A stretch of DNA of 64,000 bases from DASRDR01 sp963812945 [NCBI: uncultured Candidatus Rokubacteria bacterium] (GTDB taxonomy: Bacteria; Methylomirabilota; Methylomirabilia; Rokubacteriales). Position numbers and translations under genes: made by a program. The notes under the pieces are model-generated. The model had not been told where the DNA came from. It made no database searches and worked only from the letters and a program-made list of their open reading frames with translations. Positions 25,548 to 34,559 of this stretch are shown here, one piece after another; position 1 is the stretch's first letter; each line of letters opens with the position of its first letter. Location of the stretch: NCBI GenBank assembly GCA_963812945.1, contig CAWEXD010000006.1:62001-126000 (forward strand), written 5' to 3'.

Positions 25548-26837
25548 ATGAAGGGCGTCACGCTGCCGACCGAGACCGTCTTCGTCATGGAGATGTCGCC
25601 GATCAAGTTTGGCCTGGGCGCGACCGAGGAGATCGGCTTCGACGCGCGGCGCCTCGGGCTCCGGAAGGTCCTGATCGTCACGGACCCCGGGATCGCCGCC
25701 CTCGGGCTGCCGGAGCGCGTCCGCGCCCGGCTCGACGAGCAGGGGATCAAGGCGGAGGTCTTCGACGGCGTGGAGGTCGAGCCGACGGACTGCTCGATGG
25801 AGGAGGCGGCCGACTACGCGCGCACCAAGGAGGTGGACGGCTTCGTCGCGGTCGGTGGCGGCAGCGCCATCGACACCGGGAAGGCTGTGAACCTCCTGAC
25901 GTGCTACCCGGCCCCGCTCCTCGACTACGTGAACAAGCCCGTCGGCCGGGGCACGGCCGTCCCGGGGCCGCTCAAGCCCCTCATCGCGATGCCCACGACG
26001 GCCGGCACGGGCAGCGAGACGACGGCCGTGCTCGTCACTCACGTGGTGGCCCAGCACGTGAAGGCGGGCGTCTCCCACCGGCTCCTGCGGCCGGCGCTCG
26101 GCGTGGTGGACCCCTTGAACACGCTCACGGCGCCGCCCGAGGTCACCGCCGCCGCCGGCGCCGACATCCTGACCCACGCGATCGAGTCGTATACCACGCG
26201 ACCCTACGACGCGCGGCCCAAGCACCACCCGCCGGACCGCCCGGCGTACATCGGCGCCAACCCGGCGAGCGATGTGTGGTGCGAGAAGGCGATCGAGTAC
26301 GTGGGGCGCTACCTCCGGCGCGCCGTGCTGAACGGGATGGACCTCGAGGCCCGGACGCACCTCGCGCTGGCGGCGAACTACGCGGGGATCGGCTTCGGCA
26401 ACGCGGGGGTCCATCTGCCGCACGCGGTGGCGTACCCGGTGGCGGGGCTCGTGCGCGACTTCCATCCCTCCGGCTACCCGGGCGGCCACCCCCTCGTGCC
26501 GCACGGCATGTCGGTGATCCTCACCGCGCCGGCCGCCTTTCGCTTCACCTATCCGACCGCGCCCGAGCGGCACCTCAGAGCCGCGGAGCTCCTCGGCGTG
26601 CCCGTGCGCGAGCTCGACGAGGCGGCGCGTCCCGAGGCCCTCCCCCGGGCGCTCGTCGCCTTGATGCGGGACGTGGGCGTCCCGAACGGGCTCGCGGCGG
26701 TCGGCTACACCGAGGGGGACGCGGCCGCCCTGGTGGAGGGGACGCTCCGGCAGCCCCGTCTCCTCATGAACGCCCCGCGGAGCGTGGGCGCACGCGATCT
26801 CGACGCGATCGTGCGGAGCTCGATGCGAATCTGGTAG
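25548..26837 (+). CDS. Iron-containing alcohol dehydrogenase, hydroxyacid-oxoacid transhydrogenase type
   Basis: A 429-residue group III Fe-alcohol dehydrogenase, closest in layout to ADHFE1-type hydroxyacid-oxoacid transhydrogenase, which transfers hydride between 4-hydroxybutyrate and 2-oxoglutarate. Seen are the NAD-binding GGGSAID, PTTAGTGSETT, and metal ligands in ADILTHAIES (Asp, His), GVHLPHAVAYP and GGHPLVPHG. The long insert around FHPSGYPGGHPLVPHGMSV is characteristic of the transhydrogenase branch. ATG 25548 has GGAGGGAG upstream. Confidence 0.85.
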   Translation: MKGVTLPTETVFVMEMSPIKFGLGATEEIGFDARRLGLRKVLIVTDPGIAALGLPERVRARLDEQGIKAEVFDGVEVEPTDCSMEEAADYARTKEVDGFVAVGGGSAIDTGKAVNLLTCYPAPLLDYVNKPVGRGTAVPGPLKPLIAMPTTAGTGSETTAVLVTHVVAQHVKAGVSHRLLRPALGVVDPLNTLTAPPEVTAAAGADILTHAIESYTTRPYDARPKHHPPDRPAYIGANPASDVWCEKAIEYVGRYLRRAVLNGMDLEARTHLALAANYAGIGFGNAGVHLPHAVAYPVAGLVRDFHPSGYPGGHPLVPHGMSVILTAPAAFRFTYPTAPERHLRAAELLGVPVRELDEAARPEALPRALVALMRDVGVPNGLAAVGYTEGDAAALVEGTLRQPRLLMNAPRSVGARDLDAIVRSSMRIW

Positions 26838-26854
26838 CGGCGTCCCGGCCGGGG

Positions 26855-28567
26855 CTACGCCCCCGGGTGGCAGGACCAGGCCGCGGCCCGCCCGCCCGGC
26901 GGCCGCGGCGGCACGGGAAACGCGTCCGCGGTGACGGCGCCGAGCCGCGCGGGATCCGAGAGATCGTAGAGCTCGGCGCGGGCGAGATCGGGCTCGCGCG
27001 AGCCGGGCTCGCGCCCCGTCGCCTGGTACGAGCCCCGCCGCGTCCCGATCCGGTCGAGGTAGTCGAGGAGGATCGCATCCTCCCCGAGCGCGGGGTGCGC
27101 CATCACGAGCCACACCCTGGGCGCCCCCCGGAACCGGTCCAGCTCGCGGAGGTAGCGGCGCGGATCCTCGCGGGCGCAGCCCCCCAAGTGGTACGAGCCC
27201 GGCTCGAAGCCATAGCGCCGGGCGTAGTAGACGAACGCCTTCTCCGCGCCGTAGTAGACGTAAACGCGGTCGCCGGGCCGCCAGGCCTCTCGCATTCCGA
27301 CGAGCGCCGGTTTCAGCGGCTCGGGCGCGTAGGGCGGGGGATCCCGCACGAGGCCGATGACAGCGAGCGCGGCGCACGCGAGGGCCGCGACCCCGACGGC
27401 GCGCCGTCCCCCCGCGCGGCCCCAGCGGCCCCCACGGCTGAGAGTTCCCACCGCCTCCACCCCGGCCGCCGTCAGGAGCAGGAACGCGGGGACGAGGAAG
27501 AGGACCAGGCGCGGCGCAAACGGGTACACGCGGAGCGCGGCGGCGCCGAAGGTCGCGAGGATCGGCCCGAGGAGAAGCCACGCCACGTCCCGGGCCCGTC
27601 GCCAGAGGGCCCAGGCGCCGAGCGCGGCGAAGACGAGAAACACGCCCGGCGCCGGATACCGGAGCCCGCCGCCCGCGTAGACCGTCGTCAGCCGGCTCAC
27701 CGGCCAGCCGAGGTCCCGGAGGCTCTCTGGCGGCCACGGCATGAGCGAGCGGGCCCAGAATCGCTGCATGTACAGGGCGTCGTCGGGCGTCACGGTCGCG
27801 CGCGCCCAGGCGACGGTCGCCGCGATGCTCGCCGCCCACGCGATCGCCACCGGAAGGAGGCGGCGAAGCCGCTCCCGGTCACGCTCGGCGATCGCCGAGA
27901 GGCCGAGCGCCGCGAGCAGTCCGGTGCCGACGAGGATCGCCGGGTAGGAGAACCACGGCGCGATCGTGCCGGCCACGCCCAGGCCGAGCAGGCGTCCTCC
28001 GCCCGGGCCGTCCCGCCGTACGGCCAAGGCCAGGGCGAGGAGCCCGAGCGCGACCGCGGCGTCGGTGGCGTAGGGCTTCACCTGGGCCGCGAAGAAGATG
28101 AACGGCCCGCCGATCGCGACGAGCCCGAGGGCGAGCGTCCGGCCGATGCCCGGTGGAAGGACCTGACGCGCGAGGTGCCAGCAGAGGGGCAGCGTGGCGA
28201 GGCTCCCGAGGAGGGGGACCAGGCGGAGCGCGTGCTCTCCTTCGCCGAAAAGCGCGACCGCCGCTCGCACGAGGAGGAGCCACACCGGGGGCGCCATCTG
28301 ACGGAAGTCGAGCGGTCCGAGGAGCCGGCTGACCGGGCGGTCGACGATGTTGAGCGCCATGTTGGCCTCGTCGGCCCACAAGGAGGCGCCCACGCCGTAC
28401 TGCCAGAGCCGGAGGGCCGCGCCCAGCAAGCAGAGGGCGGCCGGGACGAGCCACGCCCGTCGGCCAGTCCAGCCCAGCATTTCGCCCAGGGTTGGGCCCA
28501 GGGCGGGGTCAGTCGAGGATCCGAGCGGTCGCGTCACCAGACGAAGGCTACCATCTCGGTCGATCAC
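26855..28567 (-). CDS. Glycosyltransferase family 39-like membrane protein
   Basis: A 570-residue polytopic protein with about 10-11 membrane helices. Its first periplasmic loop carries LWADEANMALNI, matching the Asp-Glu motif of dolichyl/undecaprenyl-phosphate-dependent GT-C enzymes (PMT, ArnT), and it has a soluble C-terminal domain. Likely transfers a sugar from a polyprenyl carrier at the periplasmic face. The start is ambiguous: GTG 28567 overlaps a perfect AGGAGGTGATC sequence, and GTG at about 28537 is the next option. Divergent from the TlpA-like gene. Confidence 0.8.
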   Translation of the reverse strand: MIDRDGSLRLVTRPLGSSTDPALGPTLGEMLGWTGRRAWLVPAALCLLGAALRLWQYGVGASLWADEANMALNIVDRPVSRLLGPLDFRQMAPPVWLLLVRAAVALFGEGEHALRLVPLLGSLATLPLCWHLARQVLPPGIGRTLALGLVAIGGPFIFFAAQVKPYATDAAVALGLLALALAVRRDGPGGGRLLGLGVAGTIAPWFSYPAILVGTGLLAALGLSAIAERDRERLRRLLPVAIAWAASIAATVAWARATVTPDDALYMQRFWARSLMPWPPESLRDLGWPVSRLTTVYAGGGLRYPAPGVFLVFAALGAWALWRRARDVAWLLLGPILATFGAAALRVYPFAPRLVLFLVPAFLLLTAAGVEAVGTLSRGGRWGRAGGRRAVGVAALACAALAVIGLVRDPPPYAPEPLKPALVGMREAWRPGDRVYVYYGAEKAFVYYARRYGFEPGSYHLGGCAREDPRRYLRELDRFRGAPRVWLVMAHPALGEDAILLDYLDRIGTRRGSYQATGREPGSREPDLARAELYDLSDPARLGAVTADAFPVPPRPPGGRAAAWSCHPGA

Positions 28568-28634
28568 CTCCTGTCGTTGTTGGCCGCTACCGGCGGGTCT
28601 ATCATCCGGGCATGCGAACGCGGGCCCGCCCCGG

Positions 28635-29231
28635 ATGACCCGCGCCCAGGTGCTCGAGCTGTCGGCCGGGCTGGTCCTCCTCGGCGGGGCGATCGGCGCG
28701 GCGGCCTACTGGGGCCGCTCCGGCCCCGCTGGCCGTGCCGGCGCCTTCCCGGTGAGCCGCCCGGCCGAGACGATCGTGGCGCCGGAGGTCGAGCTGTCCG
28801 ACCTGTCCGGGCGGCCGGCTCGGCTCAGTGACTTTCGAGGGCGCGTCGTGCTGCTGAACTTCTGGGCGACGTGGTGCGCCCCGTGCCGCGAGGAGATGCC
28901 CGCGCTCCAGCTCCTCGCGCAGGAGCTCGGCCCGCAGGGTCTCACGGTCGTGGGCGTGAATGCGAAGGAGCCTCGGTCGATGGTCGAGGCCTTCGTCCGG
29001 GAGCACGGGCTCCGCTTTCCGGTGCTCCTGGACGCCGATGGCCGGGCGGGCCAGGCCTACCAGGTCTTCGCGCTCCCGACGACCTTCGTCGTGGACCGTC
29101 GCGGCTCCCTGGTCGGGACGGTGCTGGGGATCCGCGACTGGGCGGGTCCCGACGCGCGCGCCTATCTCGGGCAGCTGCTCGCCACGCCGGAGGCCCGAGC
29201 GATCGTGAGCCGAAGGTCTCACGGCGCGTGA
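28635..29231 (+). CDS. TlpA/ResA-like thiol-disulfide oxidoreductase
   Basis: Membrane-anchored periplasmic thioredoxin-fold protein of 198 residues. An N-terminal hydrophobic segment (about 10-26) anchors it; the redoxin domain has the active site WATWCAPCRE (Cys81, Cys84) and cis-Pro in ALPTTFVVD. It overlaps the CtaG gene start by 4 nt, so it probably reduces cysteines of a cytochrome or copper site during oxidase assembly. It is a useful conventional CxxC comparison for the selenocysteine redoxin at 50109. Confidence 0.9.
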   Translation: MTRAQVLELSAGLVLLGGAIGAAAYWGRSGPAGRAGAFPVSRPAETIVAPEVELSDLSGRPARLSDFRGRVVLLNFWATWCAPCREEMPALQLLAQELGPQGLTVVGVNAKEPRSMVEAFVREHGLRFPVLLDADGRAGQAYQVFALPTTFVVDRRGSLVGTVLGIRDWAGPDARAYLGQLLATPEARAIVSRRSHGA

Positions 29232-30127
29232 CGCCGTCTGAGGCCATGGCCAGCGGGCTGGGCGAGCTCCTCCTCCGCGTGGCCTCGGCGTGGGTCTGGC
29301 GCCCCGCGGTCCTCATCCCGCTCGTCACGCTCGGCGCGCTCTACGTTCGAGGGTGGTGGCGGCTTCGCCGCGTGCCGCGGACGCGGGGGGCCGCCCCCGC
29401 CTGGCGGCTCGCGGCCTACCTGGCCGGCCTCGTGAGCGTGGTGCTCGCCCTCTGCTCGCCCCTCGAGCTTCTGTCGGAGCTCTCCTTCACGGCGCACATG
29501 GTCCAGCACCAGTTGTTGCTCATGACGGCGCCCCCGCTGCTCCTCCTGGCGGAGCCGTTCCCGGTGATGCTGTGGGGTCTGCCGCCGCGGCTCCGGCGCC
29601 CTGTGGGTGTGCTGGTGGCCCGGCCCGGCCCCGTCCGGAGCGTCCTGCGGACGCTCACCTGGATGCCCGTGGCCGGAGGGCTCTACACGCTGACCCTCTG
29701 GGGGTGGCACTACCCCGCGGCCTACGAGGCCGCGCTGCGCCATCCGGTGCTGCACGACGTCGAGCACCTGACCTTCTTCGGGACCGCCGTCCTCTTCTGG
29801 TGGCCCATCGTCAACCCCGCGCCCCGCCTCCGCCGCCTCACCACGGGGGTGATGTACGGGGCGCGCATCGGGTACCTCATCCTGGCCACGGCGCAGAACA
29901 CGCTGCTCGGAGCCGTCCTCGGGTTGGCGGAGCGGGCGCTCTATCCCGCCTACGCCGCGGCGCCGCGGCTCCTGGCAGAGTGGGGCCCCGTCGACGACCA
30001 GTCGTTCGGCGGCGGCGTGATGTGGTCCGGGAGCCACATGTTCCTGGTCGCCGTGCTCGTGCTCCTCCACCGCGCGATGGAGGCCGAGGGGCGAAAGGCG
30101 GATGCGCAGACCCGCCCCATCGTGTAG
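29228..30127 (+). CDS. Cytochrome c oxidase assembly factor CtaG (caa3 type)
   Basis: A 299-residue protein with about seven membrane helices, of the Caa3_CtaG family, which helps assemble the copper centre of caa3-type oxidases. Conserved His-containing segments are visible: [45 protein letters not shown], and a late GSHMF. GTG 29228 overlaps the TlpA-like stop as GTGA; ATG 29246 is an alternative start. No oxidase subunit genes are in the window. Confidence 0.9.
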   Translation: MTPSEAMASGLGELLLRVASAWVWRPAVLIPLVTLGALYVRGWWRLRRVPRTRGAAPAWRLAAYLAGLVSVVLALCSPLELLSELSFTAHMVQHQLLLMTAPPLLLLAEPFPVMLWGLPPRLRRPVGVLVARPGPVRSVLRTLTWMPVAGGLYTLTLWGWHYPAAYEAALRHPVLHDVEHLTFFGTAVLFWWPIVNPAPRLRRLTTGVMYGARIGYLILATAQNTLLGAVLGLAERALYPAYAAAPRLLAEWGPVDDQSFGGGVMWSGSHMFLVAVLVLLHRAMEAEGRKADAQTRPIV

Positions 30128-30141
30128 GATTCGCCCAATCG

Positions 30142-30633
30142 ATGCTGGACATCGGGTTTCAAGAGCTTGCCGTCATCATGGTCCTGGCCCTCCTCATCTT
30201 CGGGCCGGACAAGCTGCCCGACCTCGGCCGCCGGCTCGGCCGGGCCATGCGCGAGTTCCGGCGGGCCAGCGACGAGTTCCGCTCGACCGTCGAGCAGAAC
30301 CTCCAGATCAACGCGGACATCTCACCCGTCTCGCTCGAGCCCACCCCGACGGCCGCCACCGCTGCGCCCGATGCCGCGGGGGCGAGCAGCCCGGCCAGTG
30401 AGCCTGCTGGCGTCGCGGTCGAGGTGGCCCCGGAGGGGCACGGGGCCGGGGAGCCGCTGGAGCCCTTCTGGGCCAGTCGGGGAGGGCGTCTCCTCCACCG
30501 GCGGGAGTGCGCATGGCGCCGCCGGACCCCCGAGTCGGAGCGGATGCCGCTGAAGACCGCGCTGGACGGATGGGAGCAGGGACTGAAGCCGTGCCCCGCC
30601 TGCGATCCGAAGGAGGCCGAGGTCCCCTCCTGA
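30142..30633 (+). CDS. Twin-arginine translocase TatA/TatB protein with C-terminal Cys-rich extension
   Basis: 163 residues. The N-terminus is a typical Tat subunit: short membrane helix ([15 protein letters not shown]) followed by [20 protein letters not shown] and an amphipathic helix. An Ala/Pro linker leads to an unusual ending, [20 protein letters not shown], then [13 protein letters not shown]. That pattern (HxxxCxW..., then KPCxxC) resembles small Ada-type zinc modules. Such an extension is not part of normal TatA or TatB. At least two encoded proteins here (carbonic anhydrase and the SBP at 56644) carry Tat signals. Confidence 0.85.
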   Translation: MLDIGFQELAVIMVLALLIFGPDKLPDLGRRLGRAMREFRRASDEFRSTVEQNLQINADISPVSLEPTPTAATAAPDAAGASSPASEPAGVAVEVAPEGHGAGEPLEPFWASRGGRLLHRRECAWRRRTPESERMPLKTALDGWEQGLKPCPACDPKEAEVPS

Positions 30634-30645
30634 CCCTCTTTTTTT

Positions 30646-30676
30646 GTTGACCGCCTCAACGGGTGTTGACTACACT
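30646..30676 (+). promoter_or_regulatory. Putative lexA promoter with inverted-repeat operator
   Basis: TTGACC (30647-30652) and TACACT (30671-30676) form a -35/-10 pair with an 18-bp spacer, 19 nt before the lexA start. A perfect inverted repeat GTTGA-CCGCC-TCAAC (30646-30660) covers the -35, and a second GTTGAC half-site follows at 30664. Self-repression is usual for LexA, so this is a reasonable SOS box, though the motif is not one of the textbook boxes. Confidence 0.45.
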
Positions 30677-30695
30677 CATGGCGGGAGGGTCATCC

Positions 30696-31316
30696 ATGGA
30701 TGAGCGGCTCACGGACCGGCAACAGGAGGTTCTCGGTTTCATCCAGACGTTCAGCGAGGCGAACGGCGTCCCGCCGACGGTGCGCGAGATCGGCGGACGC
30801 TTCCACGTGACGCCGCGGGCAGCCTTCGACCACCTCCGGGCTCTCGAGCGGAAGGGCTATCTCCGCCGGCGCAGCACGCCGGGACGGACGTCGCGGGCCC
30901 TCACGCTCGCGGTGCCGGCCCGGAGTACGCGGGAAGTGCCCATCCTCGGGCGCATCGCCGCGGGGGCGCCCCTCCTGGCCGAGGAGAATCGCGAGGGGAC
31001 ACTGCCGCTCGACCCGGGCTGGGTCGGGGGGCACGGCGATGATGTCTTCGGTCTCCGGGTCCGCGGGGAGAGCATGATCAACGCCCACATCGTGGAGGGC
31101 GACGTCGTCCTCGTGAAGCGCCAAGACCATGCCCAGGTCGGCGACATCGTCGTGGCGCTCGTCGACGGCGAGGCGACCGTGAAACGGTTCGCGCGTGACA
31201 CCCATGCCGTCGTGCTCAAGCCGGAGCACCCCACCATGGCGCCCATCGTCATCCGCGAGGGGGAGAAGGACGTCCGGATCATCGGCAAGGTCGTGGGGCT
31301 CGTCCGTGGCCTCTGA
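30696..31316 (+). CDS. lexA: LexA repressor
   Basis: SOS regulator of 206 residues. An N-terminal winged helix begins LTDRQQEVLGFIQTF with VPPTVREIGGRFHVT as the recognition region. The C-terminal S24 peptidase domain has the autocleavage-type site AAGAPLLAEE (Ala-Gly), catalytic Ser in RVRGESMINAHI and Lys in ATVKRF. ATG 30696 is chosen over ATG 30678 because GGGAGGG lies 7-8 nt upstream and the promoter needs the room. Binding to the upstream inverted repeat is inferred. Confidence 0.92.
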   Translation: MDERLTDRQQEVLGFIQTFSEANGVPPTVREIGGRFHVTPRAAFDHLRALERKGYLRRRSTPGRTSRALTLAVPARSTREVPILGRIAAGAPLLAEENREGTLPLDPGWVGGHGDDVFGLRVRGESMINAHIVEGDVVLVKRQDHAQVGDIVVALVDGEATVKRFARDTHAVVLKPEHPTMAPIVIREGEKDVRIIGKVVGLVRGL

Positions 31317-31789
31317 GAGCGCCCGCCGCCCGGCCGCTCCGCGACCAAGCTCAGGGGGGCGCGACCGGCGCGGCCCGACTCCTGGCCGGCGCCGGATCGC
31401 GACGCCCGGCGCCACGAGCGCAAGCGCGGCGACGTCGCGGGCTCCCGGCCACACCGCTCGATCGCGAGGATGCCCCGGCACTGGCTCGGCCGCGCCTCGC
31501 CGCCGATCGCGATCCTGGGTGGCCCTGCCGGAGATCGGCCGGGCCGGCACGGCTGCGGTTGCCCCGACACGCGGTCACCCCGCGCCACGGTCTTTTTTTT
31601 GGCCCACCGTGGCTCAACACGTGGCAAGGGCCGCGGCGAGGATCCCGCTCCGCGACGTGGAAGCGGCCGCCGCGGGCGCGGGCGCGTTCGCGCTCTGGGC
31701 GCTCGCCCTGTCGCTCCTGGTCGCGTAGCGCCGACCCGTCAGGGCGCGGCGGTTGACGGGCTTCCGGAGGGTCCGTATCCTTCGACCTC
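31317..31789. other. Long intergenic region with T-tract hairpin
   Basis: About 470 nt with no recognised gene. CCACGGT (31585-31591) and ACCGTGG (31606-31612) form an inverted repeat whose loop contains a run of eight T residues, unusual in this GC-rich DNA. A short open stretch near 31610-31728 encodes one hydrophobic segment, but nothing supports it as a gene. Confidence 0.35.
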
Positions 31790-32671
31790 GTGACCGCGCG
31801 CGTATCCACGGGTCTCCATCGCCTGGACGAGATGCTCGGGGGCGGTCTCGTGCCCGGGACGCTGACGGTCGTCTACGGCGCGACCGGGATCGGCAAGACG
31901 CACCTCGGGCTCACGTTCGCCCACCGCGGGCGCGCGGTCGACGGCGCGCCCGGCCTCGTCGTCGACATGAACGCCCGGGGAGACTCCCAGCGGCACGGGC
32001 CGTACGCCGAGCGTCTCTACGACTGGCCGCTCCGGCGCTGGACCCACACGGTCATGCCGATGGCCGATCCGTATCCTCCGCCGGGCGAGCTGGACGCCTA
32101 CTACCTCGACGCCTTCCCCTGGGTGGGCCGCCGGACCGACTACGAGGTCGCCACCCCCGAGGGCCGCGAGTTCGACTGGAGCTGGAAGGCGGCCTACGCG
32201 CGAGCCCTCTACACGGCGCGCCCCTTCTTCTACTTCCACTTCGCGAACGGCTCGCGGCGGGTGGTCGTGGACGGGATCGAGCCGCGGGAGAGCGACGACT
32301 CGATCCAGGCGTACATCGTCGACGATCTGTACCGCAAGATCATCCACCGGGACGCGGAGACGCTCGGGATGGAGATCTGCCTGCCGGTCTGGCAGCACCG
32401 CGCGTTCATCGACGGCCATCCGTACGACCACGGATCGATCACCACCCTCCTCCTGGTCACGACCGAGGAGACTCGCCTGGAGGATCTGATCTCGCGGAAG
32501 GTGTCGGCGGGCGACATCGGGGCCGTGGCGAACACGGTGCTCCTCCTGGGGCGCGAGAAGGTGGGGCCGCGCGTGGGCCGCTTCGTCGCCGTCGCCAAGC
32601 ACCGCGGCAGCGCGATGAGCGACGAGATCGCGGAGTACCGCGTCGGCGAGCAGGGGATCGTCTTCGGCTAG
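31790..32671 (+). CDS. KaiC/RAD55-like RecA-superfamily ATPase
   Basis: A 293-residue protein beginning TGLHRLDEMLGGGLVPGTL, the signature of KaiC/RAD55 ATPases, followed by Walker A GATGIGKTH (about 29-37) and Walker B-like RVVVDGIEP. It has a single ATPase domain and no partner domain. Members often act in regulation or DNA-related processes. GTG 31790 has no strong ribosome-binding site, so the start is provisional. Confidence 0.75.
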   Translation: MTARVSTGLHRLDEMLGGGLVPGTLTVVYGATGIGKTHLGLTFAHRGRAVDGAPGLVVDMNARGDSQRHGPYAERLYDWPLRRWTHTVMPMADPYPPPGELDAYYLDAFPWVGRRTDYEVATPEGREFDWSWKAAYARALYTARPFFYFHFANGSRRVVVDGIEPRESDDSIQAYIVDDLYRKIIHRDAETLGMEICLPVWQHRAFIDGHPYDHGSITTLLLVTTEETRLEDLISRKVSAGDIGAVANTVLLLGREKVGPRVGRFVAVAKHRGSAMSDEIAEYRVGEQGIVFG

Positions 32672-32760
32672 CGCGGACGGCGGACCGAGTCTCGCGTCGG
32701 AGAGCTGACGAATCGTCCTGAAGATCTCCAGGAGTCCGACTGCCGATTCCGCCGCGCGGG

Positions 32761-33651
32761 ATGCTTCAGCGACCGATGGATGGCTCTGTGACCCGTGAGT
32801 CCCTGGAGCGCGCGCGGGACCGGGCATTCCGGCGTGTGTCGGCCCGTCGGGTCCGCGGTGAGCGGGATGCCCTCGCGTTCGTGGAGGAGGTCGGGCTCTG
32901 CTCGACCTTCTATCGGTTCCCCGACGGGCTCGCGTGCCTCTGGGAAGCCGTCGTCGGCCGGCGCGACCCGCGGTGGCCCCGGCGCTCGCACCACGATGCC
33001 GGCGTGGGTCTCACCTGGGAGCTCAAGGACACCCTGCCGGCCCGGCGACAGGTGTACTACGGGAAGCTCCTCAAGGGACGGCCCGTGCTCGTCGCCCTCG
33101 ACCTCTTCCCGGCGTTCTACGCGCTGGTCCGCGGACGTCAGCGCGCCCGCGACTATCGCGCCGAGTACGAGGCCGGGCGCCTGTCCCACGGGGCGAAGCG
33201 GCTCATGGACGTCCTGATCCGCCGGCACCCCCTCTACACGCGGGAGTGGCGCGCCGAGGCCCTCATGCTCGACCCCGGCTCGACGCGAGGCTTCGAGCGC
33301 GCGGTGGCCGAGCTCCAGCAGGCGCTTTTCGCGGTCAAGACGGAGGAGCGCTACGAGCCCTCGTTCTCGTACCGCTGGGACCTGGTGGAGGCCTGGCTGC
33401 CCGACGGCGTCCGCGAGGGACGGCGCCTCGGGCGGCCCAAGGCGGTCCGCCGCCTGATCGGGCGCTACCTCGGGGGCGCCGCCTGGGGCTCGGTCCGGGG
33501 GATGGCGCGCCTCTTCGGGCTGCCGGCGGACGAGGTGCGGGCGGCGGTGGCGGCGCTCGAGCGGGCCGGCGAGGTCGAGACCGGCGGCGCCATCGCCGGG
33601 CTTCCGGCCGACGCGGTCATCCGCCCCGCCGGGCGCGGGCGGCGGGCCTGA
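32761..33651 (+). CDS. AlkZ-related winged-helix protein
   Basis: A 296-residue protein whose layout matches AlkZ-related proteins (relatives of the YcaQ/AlkZ DNA glycosylases). Seen are ALAFVEEVGLCSTFYRFPDG near residue 38, TWELKDTLPARRQVYYGKLL, a helical middle, and a winged-helix-like C-terminus with GMARLFGLPADEVRAAV. The catalytic QxQ motif of true AlkZ is not visible, so glycosylase activity should not be assumed. Alternative starts are ATG 32776 and GTG 32788. It is 3 nt from the amidohydrolase gene. Confidence 0.6.
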   Translation: MLQRPMDGSVTRESLERARDRAFRRVSARRVRGERDALAFVEEVGLCSTFYRFPDGLACLWEAVVGRRDPRWPRRSHHDAGVGLTWELKDTLPARRQVYYGKLLKGRPVLVALDLFPAFYALVRGRQRARDYRAEYEAGRLSHGAKRLMDVLIRRHPLYTREWRAEALMLDPGSTRGFERAVAELQQALFAVKTEERYEPSFSYRWDLVEAWLPDGVREGRRLGRPKAVRRLIGRYLGGAAWGSVRGMARLFGLPADEVRAAVAALERAGEVETGGAIAGLPADAVIRPAGRGRRA

Positions 33652-33653
33652 CG

Positions 33654-34499
33654 ATGGAGCCGCCGGCCGGCTTCCGCTACGTCGACGCCCACACGCACCT
33701 CCACCCGCCGCGCCTCTTCACCGCGATCCGCCGCTGGTTCTACGAGCACACGGACTGGAACGTCCGGGGGCCGAGCGAGCCGGACGACGTGGTGGCCGCC
33801 CTTCGCGCGGCCGGCGTCGAGCGCTTCGCGTTCTTCTCGTACGCGCACCGGCCCGGCATGGCGCGCGAGCTGAACCGATGGATCCGCGACACGGCCGTTC
33901 GGTTCCCGGACGGGATCCCGCTCGGTACCGTCCACGCCGGGGACGAGGATCCGGGCGCGGTCGTCGACGAGGCGTGCGGGACGTGGGGGCTCCGCGGCCT
34001 GAAGATCCACATCCAGGTGCAGCGCTTCCACCCGGACGACCCGCGGATGTGGCCCGTCTACGCGCGGCTGGTCGAGCTCGGGCGCGTCCTCGTGATCCAC
34101 GTGGGGACCGGGCCCCACACCAACGAGCTCACGGGGCTGGCCCGGTTCGCGCGGGTCCTCGAGGCGTTCCCGGGCCTCCGGGCGTCGATCTGCCACATGG
34201 GCGCGTTCGAGACGCGCCTGGCGCTCCTGCTCCTCGACCGCTTCCCGAACCTCCGCCTCGACACGACCATGGCGCTGACGCGGGCGTCGACCCCGTACAC
34301 GGGGATCGACCCCGGCGTCGTGCGGGACGGGGACCTGGTCCGCCACGCCGACCGGATCCTCTTCGGCAGCGACTTCCCGAACCTGCCCTATCCCTACGAG
34401 GAGGAGCGCCGCGACCTCTGGGCGCGCGATCTCCCGCTCGCCGTCTACCAGCGCATCTTCCGCGACAACGCCCTCGCCTTCTTCGGGGTCAGACTTTGA
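33654..34499 (+). CDS. Amidohydrolase family protein (ACMSD-like TIM barrel)
   Basis: A 281-residue metal-dependent hydrolase or decarboxylase of the amidohydrolase_2 group. Metal-site residues visible: HTHLHPP at about 11-15, KIHIQVQ, the barrel His in VIHVGTGPHT, ASICHMG, and the conserved Asp in ILFGSDFP. The last four residues, GVRL plus stop, are encoded by the left arm of inverted-repeat copy 2, so the element has replaced or supplied the gene's end. Substrate unknown. Confidence 0.85.
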   Translation: MEPPAGFRYVDAHTHLHPPRLFTAIRRWFYEHTDWNVRGPSEPDDVVAALRAAGVERFAFFSYAHRPGMARELNRWIRDTAVRFPDGIPLGTVHAGDEDPGAVVDEACGTWGLRGLKIHIQVQRFHPDDPRMWPVYARLVELGRVLVIHVGTGPHTNELTGLARFARVLEAFPGLRASICHMGAFETRLALLLLDRFPNLRLDTTMALTRASTPYTGIDPGVVRDGDLVRHADRILFGSDFPNLPYPYEEERRDLWARDLPLAVYQRIFRDNALAFFGVRL

Positions 34500-34559
34500 C
34501 TTCCGGACATCTCCCGACGCAGCGCGTTGCCAATTGTCCCGGAGTCAAAGTCTGACCCC
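34485..34559. repeat. GGGGTCAG inverted-repeat element, copy 2
   Basis: Arms GGGGTCAGACTTTGACTTCC and its reverse complement enclose a GC-rich centre; the outermost 19-20 bp are perfectly complementary. It lies between convergent genes. Each arm, read inward, encodes Gly-Val-Arg-Leu-stop, so the amidohydrolase (plus) and the ABC permease (minus) both terminate inside it. As a perfect hairpin it could also terminate transcription from both sides. Confidence 0.85.

Noticed and set aside
24000-27839. 1279-codon minus-strand open frame
   Set aside because: Shadow of the amine oxidase, transhydrogenase and glycosyltransferase genes; repetitive Arg/Ala/Pro content and no domain.
25901-28831. 976-codon plus-strand open frame
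   Set aside because: Runs out of frame through the transhydrogenase gene and antisense to the glycosyltransferase; no protein features.
31585-31612. Intrinsic terminator with T-run at 31593-31600
   Set aside because: The T-run lies in the loop of the inverted repeat, not after the stem, so it is not a canonical terminator.
31195-31728. Gene in the gap after lexA
   Set aside because: Mostly an out-of-frame reading of the lexA end, with one hydrophobic stretch and no ribosome-binding site.
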